Below are positions 1 through 10,694 of a stretch of 64,000 nt of DNA, piece by piece. The DNA lies in the NCBI GenBank assembly GCA_026018925.1, contig JAKSZU010000211.1, positions 124,001-188,000 on the forward strand. The letters run 5' to 3'. Under the pieces are notes generated by a model. The model was not told the DNA's origin. It made no database searches and saw only the letters and a list, made by a program, of their open reading frames with translations. How positions within the stretch are numbered: the first letter of the stretch is position 1; each line of letters opens with the position of its first letter. Made by a program: the position numbers and the translations under genes. The DNA is from Tupaia tana (taxonomy: Eukaryota; Chordata; Mammalia; Scandentia; Tupaiidae).

Positions 1-3000
1 GGCTTATTAACAAAACAAAGATGGAGCTGAGAGCCAGAGAGAAATTCTACCTTTAAAAAAATCGTAAAAAGGAAAAATTACCAAAAAAAAATGAGGAGAC
101 AGGAGCAGAGAGAGACAGAGACCTCAGAGACACAGAGACAGAGATAGAAGGCTAGAGGGGCTCCCTACCACACTAGGTTTGCTTGCTGGAGCCTGAATTA
201 TGAGTAGAAAATCTTCATTTCTCCTGAGCCCTGAAATATCTAGTTCCCAGTATCCATGTGGAATCTTCTCAGAGAATGGCTCAACTCTCCTGCCTGGGAG
301 AAAGGAGCAAAAGGGATTATTAACAAAACAAAAGATGGAGCTGAGAGCCAGAGAGAAATTCTACCTTTAAAAAAATCGTAAAAAGGAAAAATTACCAAAA
401 AAAATGAGGAGAGAGGAGCAGAGAGAGACAGAGACCTCAGAGACACAGAGACAGAGATAGAAGGCCAGAGGGGCTGCCTACCACACTAGCTTTGCTTGCT
501 GGAGGATGAATTCTGAGTAGAAAATCTTCACTTCTCCTGAGCCCTGAAATATCTAGTTCCCAGGATCCATGTGGAATCTTCTCAGAGAATGGCTCAACTC
601 TCATGCCTGGGAGAAAGGAGCAGAAGGGCTTATTAACAAAACAAAAGATGGAGCTGAGAGGCAGAGAGAAATTCTACCTTTAAAAAAATCGTAAAAAGGA
701 AAAATTACCAAAAAAAAAATGAGGAGACAGGAGCAGAGAGAGACAGAGACCTCAGAGACACAGAGAGAGATAGAAGGCCAGAGGGGCTCCCTACCACACT
801 AGCTTTGCTTGCTGGAGGCTGAATTATGAGGAGAAAATCTTCATTTCTCCTGAGCCCTGAAATATCTAGTTCCCAGTATCCATGTGGAATCTTCTCAGAG
901 AATGGCTCAACTCTCCTGCCAGGGAGAAAGGAGCAGAAGGGCTTATTAACAAAACAAAAGATGGAGCTGAGAGCCAGAGACAAATTCTACCTTTAAAAAA
1001 ATCGTAAAAAGGAAAAATTACCAAAAAATAAAATGAGGAGACAGGAGCAGAGAGAGACAGAGACCTCAGAGACATAGAGACAGAGATAGAAGGCCAGAGG
1101 GGCTCCCGACCACCAGACCTTTGCTTGTTGGAAGCTGAATTATGAGTAGAAAATCTTCATTTCTCCTGAGCCCTGAAATATCTAGTTCCCAGTATCCATG
1201 TGGAATCTTCTCAGAGAATGGCTCAACTCTCCTGCCTGGGAGAAAGGAGCAGAAGGGCTTATTAACAAAACAAAAGATGGAGCTGAGAGCCAGAGAGAAA
1301 TTCTTCTTTAAAAAAACGTAAAAAGGTAAAATTACCAAAAAAATAATGAGGAGACAGGAGCAGAGAGAGACAGAGACTTCAGAGACACAGAGACAGAGAT
1401 AATAGGCCAGAGGGGCTTCCTACCACACTAGCTTTGCTTGCTGGAGGCTGAATTATGAGTAGAAAATCTTCATTTCTCCTGAGCCCTGAAATATCTAGTT
1501 CCCAGTATCCATGTGGAATATTCTCAGAGAATGGCTCAACTCTACGGCCTGGGAGAAAGGAGCAGAAGGGCTTATTAACAAAACAAAAGATGGAGCTGAG
1601 AGCCAGAGAGAAATTCTACCTTTAAAAAAACCTTAAAAAGGAAAAATTACCAAAAAAAAATGAAGAGACAGGAGCAGAGAGAGACAGAGACCTCAGAGAC
1701 ACAGAGACAGAGATAGAAGGCCAGAGGGGCTCCCTACCACACTAGCTTTGCTTGCTGGAGGCTGAATTATGAGTAGAAAATCTTCATTTCTCCTCAGCCC
1801 TGAAATATCTAGTTCCCAGTATCCATGTGGAATCTTCTCAGAGAATGGCTCAACTCTCCTGCCTGGGAGAAAGGAGCAGAAGGGCTTATTAACAAAACAA
1901 AAGATGGAGCTGTGAGCCAGAGAGAAATTCTACCTTTAAAAAAATCGTAAAAAGAAAAATTACCAAAAAAAAATATGAGGAGACAGGAGCAGAGAGAGAC
2001 AGAGACCTCAGAGACACAGAGAGAGAGATAGAAGGCCAGAGGGGCTCCCGACCACAAGACCTTTGCTTGCTGGAAGCTGAATTATGAGTAGAAAATCTTC
2101 ATTTCTCCTGAGCCCTGAAATATCTAGTTCCCAGTATCCATGGGGAATCTTCTCAGAGAATGGCTCAACTCTCCTGCCTGGGAGAAAGGAGCAGAAGGGC
2201 TTATTAACAAAACAAAAGATGGAGCTGAGAGGCAGAGAGAAATTCTACCTTTAAAAAAATCGTCAAAATGAAAAATTACCAAAAAATAAAATTAGGAGAC
2301 AGGAGCAGAGAGAGACAGAGACCTCAGAGACACAGAGACAGAGATAGAAGGAAAGAGGGGCTACCTACCACACTAGCCTTGCTTGCTGGAGGCTGAATTA
2401 TGAGTAAAAATCTTCATTTCTCCTGAGCCCTGAAATATCTAGTTCCCAGTATCCATGTGGAATCTTCTCAGAGAATTGCTCAACTCTCCTGCCTGGGAGA
2501 AAGGAGCAGAAGGGTTATTAACAAAACTAAAGATGGAGCTGAGAGCCAGAGAGAAATTCTACCTTTAAAAAAATCGTAAAAAGGAAAAATTACCAAAAAA
2601 ATTAATGAGGAGACAGGAGCAGAGAGAGACAGAGACCTCAGAGACACAGAGACAGAGATAGAAGGCCAGAGGGGCTCCCTACCACACTAGCTTTGCTTGC
2701 TGGAGGCTGAATTATGAGTAGAAAATCTTCATTTCTCCTGAGCCCTGAAATATCTAGTTCCCAGTATCCATGAGGAATCTTCTCAGAGAATGGCTCAACT
2801 CTCCTGCCTGGGAGAAAGGAGCAGAAGGCCTTATTAACAAAACAAAAGATGGAGCTGAGAGCCAGAGAGAAATTCTACCTTTAAAAAAATCGTAAAAAGG
2901 AAAAATTACCAAAAAAGGAAAAAGAAGGAGACAGCAGCAGAGAGAGACAGAGACCTCAGAGACACAGAGACAGAGATAGAAGGCCAGAGGGGCTCCCTAC

Positions 3001-3145
3001 CACACTAGCTTTGCTTGCTGGAGGCTGAATTATGAGTAGAAAATCTTCATTTCTCCTGAGCCCTGAAATATCTAGATCCCAGTATCCATGTGGAATCTTC
3101 TCAGAGAATGGCTCAAATCTCCTGCCTGGGAGAAAGGAGCAGAAG
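1..3145 (+). repeat. Domain A higher-order repeat, copy 1 (10 monomers)
   Basis: Monomer starts: 1, 314, 627, 940, 1256, 1569, 1883, 2198, 2513, 2828. Monomers carry private marks that recur in the next unit: AAAACAAAGATGG and GAAGGCTAGAGG in the first, CAGGATCCATG in the second, GTGTAG/GAGGAG variants in the third, AGAGACAAATTC in the fourth, TTCTTTAAAAAAACG and ATAATAGGCC in the fifth, CTACGGCCTGG before the sixth, CTGTGAGCC in the seventh, AAAATTAGGAG in the eighth, AAAACTAAAG in the ninth and AAGGCCTTATT opening the tenth. The window edge falls at a monomer start by chance, so the array probably continues to the left. Confidence 0.85.
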
Positions 3146-6100
3146 GGCTTATTAACAAAACAAAGATGGAGCTGAGAGCCAGAGAGAAATTCTACCTTTA
3201 AAAAAATCGTAAAAAGGAAAAATTACCAAAAAAATATGAGGAGACAGGAGCAGAGAGAGACAGAGACCTCAGAGACACAGAGACAGAGATAGAAGGCTAG
3301 AGGGGCTCCCTACCACACTAGCTTTGCTTGCTGGAGGCTGAATTATGAGTAGAAAATCTTCATTTCTCCTGAGCCCTGAAATATCTAGTTCCCAGTATCC
3401 ATGTGGAATCTTCTCAGAGAATGGCTCAACTCTCCTGCCTGGGAGAAAGGAGCAGAAGGGCTTATTAACAAAACAAAAGATGGAGCTGAGAGCCAGAGAG
3501 AAATTCTACCTTTAAAAAAATCGTAAAAAGGAAAAATTACCAAAAAAAAAAATGAGGAGAGAGGAGCAGAGAGAGACAGAGACCTCAGAGACACAGAGAC
3601 AGAGATAGAAGGCCAGAGGGGCTCCCTACCACACTAGCTTTGCTTGCTGGAGGATGAATTCTGAGTAGAAAATCTTCATTTCTCCTGAGCCCTGAAATAT
3701 TTAGTTCCTAGGATCCATGTGGAATCTTCTCAGAGAATGGCTCAACTCTCATGCCTGGGAGAAAGGAGCAGAAGGGCTTATTAACAAAACAAAAGATGGA
3801 GCTGAGAGGCAGAGAGAAATTCTACCTTTTAAAAAATCGTAAAAAGGAAAAATTTCCAAAAAAAAAATGAGGAGACAGGAGCAGAGAGAGACAGAGACCT
3901 CAGAGACACAGAGAGAGATAGAAGGCCAGAGGGGCTCCCAACCACACTAGCTTTGCTTGCTGGAGGCTGAATTATGAGGAGAAAATCTTCATTTCTCCTG
4001 AGCCCTGAATTATCTAGTTCCCAGTATCCATGTGGAATCTTCTCAGAGAATGGCTCAACTCTCCTGCCTGGGAGAAAGGAGCAGAAGGGCTTATTAACAA
4101 AACAAAAGATGGAGCTGAGAGCCAGAGACAAATTCTACCTTTAAAAAAATCGTAAAAAGGAAAAATTACCAAAAAATAAAATGAGGAGACAGGAGCAGAG
4201 AGAGACAGAGACCTCAGAGACATAGAGACAGAGATAGAAGGCCAGAGGGGCTCCCGACCACAAGACCTTTGCTTGCTGGAAGCTGAATTATGAGTAGAAA
4301 ATCTTCATTTCTCCTGAGCCCTGAAATATCTAGTTCCCAGTATCCATGTGGAATCTTCTCAGAGAATCGCTCAACTCTCCTGCCTGGGAGAAAGGAGCAG
4401 AAGGGCTTATTAACAAAACAAAAGATGGAGCTGAGAGCCAGAGAGAAATTCTTCTTTAAAAAAACGTAAAAAGGAAAAATTACCAAAAAAATAATGAGGA
4501 GACAGGAGCAGAGAGAGACAGAGACTTCAGAGACACAGAGACAGAGATAATAGGCCAGAGGGGCTTCCTACCACACTAGCTTTGCTTGCTGGAGGCTGAA
4601 TTATGAGTAGAAAATCTTCATTTCTCCTGAGCCCTGAAATATCTAGTTCCCAGTATCCATGTGGAATATTCTCAGAGAATGGCTCAACTCTACGGTCTGG
4701 GAGAAAGGAGCAGAAGGGCTTATTAACAAAACAAAAGATGGAGCTGAGAGCCAGAGAGAAATTCTACCTTTAAAAAAATCTTAAAAAGGAAAAATTACCA
4801 AAAAAAAAATGAGGAGACAGGAGCAGAGAGAGACAGAGTCCTAAGAGACACAGAGACAGAGATAGAAGGCCAGAGGGGCTCCCTACCACACTAGCTTTGC
4901 TTGCTGGAGGCTGAATTATGAGTAGAAAATCTTCATTTCTCCTCAGCCCTGAAATATCTAGTTCCCAGTATCCATGTGGAATCTTCTCAGAGAATGGCTC
5001 AACTCTCCTGCCTGGGAGAAAGGAGCAGAAGGGCTTATTAACAAAACAAAAGATGGAGCTGTGAGCCAGAGAGAAATTCTACCTTTAAAAAAATAGTAAA
5101 AAGAAAAATTACCAAAAAAAAATATGAGGAGACAGGAGCAGAGAGAGACAGAAACCTCAGAGACACAGAGACAGAGATAGAAGGCCAGAGGGGCTCCCGA
5201 CCACAAGACCTTTGCTTGCTGGAAGCTGAATTATGAGTAGAAAATCTTCATTTCTCCTGAGCCCTGAAATATCTAGTTCCCAGTATCCATGGGGAATCTT
5301 CTCAGAGAATGGCTCAACTCTCCTGCCTGGGAGAAAGGAGCAGAAGGGCTTATTAACAAAACAAAAGATGGAGCTGAGAGCCAGAGAGAAATTCTACCTT
5401 TAAAAAAATCGTAAAAAGGAAAAATTACCAAAAAATAAAATTAGGAGACAGGAGCAGAGAGAGACAGAGACCTCAGAGACACAGAGACAGAGATAGAAGG
5501 ACAGAGGGGCTACCTACCACACTAGCCTTGCTTGCTGGAGGCTGAATTATGAGTAAAAATCTTCATTTCCCCTGAGCCCTGAAATATCTAGTTCCCAGTA
5601 TCCATGTGGAATCTTCTCAGAGAATGGCTCAACTCTCCTGCCTGGGAGAAAGGAGCAGAAGGGTTATTAACAAAACTAAAGATGGAGCTGAGAGCCAGAG
5701 AGAAATTCTACCTTTAAAAAAATCGTAAAAAGTAATAATTACCAAAAAAAAATGAGGAGACAGGAGCAGAGAGAGTCAGAGACCTCAGAGACACAGAGAC
5801 AGAGATAGAAGGCCAGAGGGGCTCCCTGCCACACTAGCTTTGCTTGCTGGAGGCTGAATTATGAGTAGAAAATCTTCATTTCTCCAGAGCCCTGAAATAT
5901 CTAGTTCCCAGTATCCATGTGGAATCTTCTCAGATTATGGCTCAACTCTCCTGCCTGGGAGAAAAAGCAGAAGGGCTTATTAAAAAACAAAAGATGGAGC
6001 TGAGAGCTAGAGAGAAACTCTACCTTTAGAAAAATCGTAAAAAGGAAAAATTACCAAAAAAATTAATGAGGAGACAGGAGCAGAGAGAGACAGAGACCTC

Positions 6101-6603
6101 AGAGACACAGAGACAGAGATAGAAGGCCAGAGGGGCTCCCTACCACACTAGCTTTGCTTGCTGGAAGCTGAATTATGAGTAGAAAATCTTCATTTCTCCT
6201 GAGCCCTGAAATATCTAGTTCCCAGTATCCATGAGGAATCTTCTCAGAGAATGGCTCAACTCTCCTGCCTGGGAGAAAGGAGCAGAAGGCCTTATTAACA
6301 AAACAAAAGATGGAGCTGAGAGCCAGAGAGAAATTCTACCTTTAAAAAAATCGTAAAAAGGAAAAATTACCAAAAAAAGAAAAAGGAGACAGGAGCAGAG
6401 AGTGACAGAGACCTCAGAGACACAGAGACAGAGATAGAAGGCCAGAGGGGCTCCCTACCACACTAGCTTTGCTTGCTGGAGGCTGAATTATGAGTAGAAA
6501 ATCTTCATTTCTCCTGAGCCCTGAAATATCTAGTTCCCAGTATCCATGTGGAATCTTCTCAGAGAATGGCTCAACTCTCCTGCCTGGGAGAAAGGAGCAG
6601 AAG
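3146..6603 (+). repeat. Domain A higher-order repeat, copy 2 (11 monomers, one inserted)
   Basis: Monomer starts: 3146, 3459, 3775, 4088, 4404, 4717, 5032, 5347, 5662, 5974, 6289. The first eight repeat the marks of copy 1 in the same order at an offset of 3,145-3,149 bp. The ninth keeps the left mark of copy 1 monomer 9 (AAAACTAAAG), but its right mark (AATTAATGAGG) appears only in the following monomer at about 6,060, and AAGGCCTTATT then follows at 6,285 with an offset of 3,461 bp. One extra monomer has therefore been added inside the ninth position. The added stretch carries AGATTATGG, GAGAAAAAGCAG and TTAAAAAACAAAAG, all seen again near 9,414-9,450. Confidence 0.85.
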
Positions 6604-8176
6604 GGCTTATTAACAAAGCAAAAGATGGAGCTGAGAGCCAGAGAGAAATTCTACCTTTAAAAAAATCATAAAAAGGAAAAATTACCAAAAAAAAAAATGA
6701 GGAGACAGGAGCAGAGAGAGACAGAGACCTCAGAGACACAGAGACAGAGATAGAAGGCCAGAGGGGCTCCCGACCACAAGACCTTTGCTTGCTGGAAGCT
6801 GAATTATGAGTAGAAAATCTTCATTTCTCCTGAGCCCTGAAATATCTAGTTCCCAGTATCCATGTGGAATCTTCTCAAAGAATGGCTCAACTCTCCTGCC
6901 TGGGAGAAAGGAGCAGAAGGGCTTATTAACAAAACAAAAGATGGAGCTGAGAGCCAGAGAGAAATTCTTCTTTAAAAAAACGTGAAAAGGAAAAATTACC
7001 AAAAAAAAAATGAGGAGACAGGAGCAGAGAGAGACAGAGACTTCAGAGACACAGAGACAGAGATAGAAGACCAGAGGGGCTTCCTACCACACTAGCTTTG
7101 CTTGCTGGAGGCTGAATTATGAGTTGAAAATCTTCATTTCTCCTGAGTCCTGAAATATCTTGTTCCCAGTATCCATGTGGAATCTTCTCAGAGAATGGCT
7201 CAACTCTCCTGCCTGGGAGAAAGGAGCAGAAGGGTTATTAACAAAACTAAATATGGAGCTGAGAGCCAGAAAGAAATTCTACCTTTAAAAAAACCGTAAA
7301 AAGGAATAATTACCAAAAAAAAAATGAGGAGACAGGAGCAGAGAGAGTCAGAGACCTCAGAGACACAGAGACAGAGATAGAAAGCCAGAGGGGCTCCATA
7401 CCACACTAGCTTTGCTTGCTGGAGGCTGAATTCTGAGTAGAAAATCTTCATTTCTCCTGAGACCTGAAATATCTAGTTCCCAGGATCCATGTGGAATCTT
7501 CTCAGAGAATGGCTCAACTCTCCTGCCTGGGAGAAAGGAGCAGAAGGGCTTATTAACAAAACAAAAGATGGAGCTGAGAGCCAGAGAGTAATTCTACCTT
7601 TAAAAAAATCGTAAAAAGGAAAAATTACCAAAAAAAATATGAGGAGACAGGAGCAGAGAGAGACAGAGACCTCAGAGACACAGAGACAGAGATAGAAGGC
7701 CAGAGGGGCTCCCTACCACACTAACTTTGCTTGCTGGAGGCTGAATTATGAGTAGAAAATCTTCATTTCTCCTGAGCCCTGAAATATCTAGTTCCCAGTA
7801 TCCATGTGGAATCTTCTCAGAGAATGGCTCAACTCTCCTGCCTGGGAGAAAGGAGCAGAAGGGCTTATTAACAAAACAGAAGATGGAGCTGAGAGCCAGA
7901 GAGAAATTCTACCTTTAAAAAAATCGTAAAAAGGAAAAATTACCAAAAAAAAAATGAGGAGACAGGAGCAGAGAGAGACAGAGACCTCAGAGACACAGAG
8001 ACAGAGATAGAAGGCCAGAGGGGCTCCCTACCACACCAGCTTTGCTTGCTGGAGGATGAATTCTGAGTAGAAAATCTTCATTTCTCTTGAGCCCTGAAAT
8101 ATCTTGTTCCCAGTATCCATGTGGAATCTTCTCAGAGAATGGCTCAACTCTCCTGCCTGGGAGAAAGGAGCAGAAG
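6604..8176 (+). repeat. Domain A remnant (5 monomers)
   Basis: Monomer starts: 6604, 6920, 7233, 7547, 7862. This looks like a higher-order unit that has lost internal members. The monomer at 6920 has the TTCTTTAAAAAAACG mark of the fifth monomer of copies 1 and 2, and the next one at 7233 already has the AAAACTAAA and AATAATTACC marks of the ninth position, so the members between them are missing. The monomer at 7862 has CAGAAGATGG, a mark common in domain B. Confidence 0.7.
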
Positions 8177-10066
8177 GGCTTATTAACAAAACAAAGATGG
8201 AGCTGAGATCCAGAGAGAAATTCTACCTTTAAAAAAATCGTAAAAAGGAAAAATTACCAAAAAAAAATGAGGAGACAGGAGCAGAGCGAGACAGAGACCT
8301 CAGAGACACAGAGACAGAGATAGAAGGCTAGAGGGGCTCCCTACCACACTAGGTTTGCTTGCTGGAGGCTGAATTATGAGTAGAAAATCTTCATTTCTCC
8401 TGAGCCCTGAAATATCTAGTTCCCAGTATCCATGTGGAATCTTCTCAGAGAATGGCTCAACTCTCCTGCCTGGGAGAAAGGAGCAGAAGGGCTTATTAAC
8501 AAAACAAAAGATGGAGCTGAGAGCCAGATAGAAATTCTACCTTTAAAAAAATCGTAAAAAGGAAAAATTACGAAAAAATAAATGAGGAGACAGGAGCAGA
8601 GAGAGACAGAGACCTCAGAGACACAGAGACAGAGATAGAAGGCCAGAGGGGCTCCCTACCACACTAGCTTTGCTTGCTGGAGGATGAATTCTGAGTAGAA
8701 AATCTTCATTTCTCCTGAGCCCTGAAATATCTATTTCCCAGGATCCATGTGGAATCTTCTCAGAGAATGGCTCAACTCTCATGCCTGGGAGAAAGGAGCA
8801 GAAGGGCTTATTAACAAAACAAAAGATGGAGCTGAGAGGCAGAGAGAAATTCTACCTTTAAAAAAATCGTAAAAAGGAAAAATTACCAAAAAAAAAAATG
8901 AGGAGACAGGAGCAGAGAGAGACAGAGACCTCAGAGACACAGAGAGAGAGATAGAAGGCCAGAGGGGCTCCCTACCACACTAGCTTTGCTTGCTGGAGGC
9001 TGAATTATGTGTAGAAAATCTTCATTTCTCCTGAGCCCTGAAATATCTAGTTCCCAGTATCCATGTGGAATCTTCTCAGAGAATGGCTCAACTCTCCTGC
9101 CTGGGAGAAAGGAGCAGAAGGGCTTATTAACAAAACAAAAGATGGAGCTGAGAACCAGAGAGAAATTCCACCTTTAAAAAAATCGTAAAAAGGAAAAATT
9201 ACCAAAAAAAATATGAGGAGAGAGGAGCAGAGAGAGACAGAGACCTCAGAGACACAGAGACAGAGATAGAAGGCCAGAGGGTCTCCCTACCACACTAGCT
9301 TTGCTTGCTGGAGGCTGAATTATGAGTAGAAAATCTTCATTTCTCCAGAGCCCTGAAATATCTAGTTCCCAGTATCCATGTGGAATCTTCTCAGATTATG
9401 GCTCAACTCTCCTGCCTGGGAGAAAAAGCAGAAGGGCTTATTAAAAAACAAAAGATGGAGCTGAGAGGCAGAGAGAAATTCTACCTTTAAAAAAATCGTA
9501 AAAAGGAAAAATTACCAAAAAATTAATGAGGAGACAGGAGCAGAGAGAGACAGAGACCTCAGAGACACAGAGACAGAGATAGAAGGCTAGAGGGGCTCCC
9601 TACCACACTAGCTTTGCTTGCTGGAGGCTGAATTATGAGTAGAAAATCTTCATTTCTCCTGAGCCCTGAAATATCTAGTTCCCAGTGTCCATGTGGAACC
9701 TTCTCAGAGAATGGCTCAACTCTCCTGCCTGGGAGAAAGGAGCAGAAGGGCTTATTAACAAAACAAAAGATGGAGCTGAGAGCCAGAGAGAAATTCTACC
9801 TTTAAAAAAATCGTAAAAAGGAAAAATTACCAAAAAAAAAAAAATGAGGAGACAGGAGCAGAGAGAGACAGAGACCTCAGAGACACAGAAACAGAGATAG
9901 AAGGCCAGAGGGGCTCCCTACCACACTAGCTTTGCTTGCTGGAGGATGAATTCTGAGTAGAAAATCTTCATTTCTCTTGAGGCCTGAAATATCTAGTTCC
10001 CAGTATCCATGTGGAATCTTCTCAGAGAATGGCTCAAATCTCCTGCCTGGGAGAAAGGAGCAGAAG
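8177..10066 (+). repeat. Domain A shortened unit (6 monomers)
   Basis: Monomer starts: 8177, 8490, 8805, 9121, 9435, 9749. The first shows AAAACAAAGATGG, GAAGGCTAGAGG and CACTAGGTTTGC, matching the monomer at base 1. The second ends with CAGGATCCATG and CTCATGCCTGG, as do those at 314 and 3459. The monomer at 9435 matches the inserted monomer at 5974 (TTAAAAAACAAAAG and AATTAATGAGG, offset 3,461). This is a higher-order unit cut down to six members. Confidence 0.7.
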
Positions 10067-10694
10067 GGCTTATTAACAAAACCAAGATGGAGCTGAGAGC
10101 CACAGAGAAATTCTACCTTTAAAAAAATCGTAAACAGAAAAATTACCAAAAAAAAATGAGGAGACAGGAGCAGAGAGAGACAGAGACCTCAGAGACACAG
10201 AGACAGAGATAGAAGGCTAGAGGAGCTCCCTACCACACTAGCTTTGCTTGCTGGAGGCTGAATTATGAGTAGAAAATCTTCATTTCTCCTGAGCCCTGAA
10301 ATATCTAGTTCCCAGTATCCATGTGGAATTTTCTCAGAGAATGGCTCAACTCTCCTGCCTGGGAGAAAGGAGCAGAAGGGCTTATTAACAAAACAAAAGA
10401 TGGAGCTGAGAGTCAGAGAGAAATTCTACCTTTAAAAAAATCGTAAAAAGGAAAAATTACCAAAAAAAAAAATGAGGAGACAGGAGCAGAGAGAGACAGA
10501 GACCTCAGAGACACAGAGACAGAGATAGAAGGCCCGAGGGGCTCCCTACCACACTAGCTTTGCTTGCTGGAGGCTGAATTATGAGTAGAAAATCTTCATT
10601 TCTCCTGAGCCCTGAAATATCTAGTTCCCAGTATCCATGTGGAATCTTCTCAGAGAATGGCTCAACTCTCTTGCCTGGGAGAAAGGAGCAGAAG
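10067..10694 (+). repeat. End of domain A (2 monomers)
   Basis: Monomer starts: 10067, 10379. The first has AAAACCAAGATGG and GAAGGCTAGAGGAG, so it belongs to the same class as the monomers at 1, 3146 and 8177. The second has GAGAGTCAGAGAG and GGCCCGAGG, marks frequent in domain B, and is transitional. The change to domain B monomers follows at about 10,695. Confidence 0.6.

Noticed and set aside
1021-1033. AATAAA polyadenylation signals in some A-runs (for example near 1,026, 2,285 and 4,175)
   Set aside because: They arise wherever a T interrupts the last A-run, vary from monomer to monomer, and have no associated gene or downstream element.
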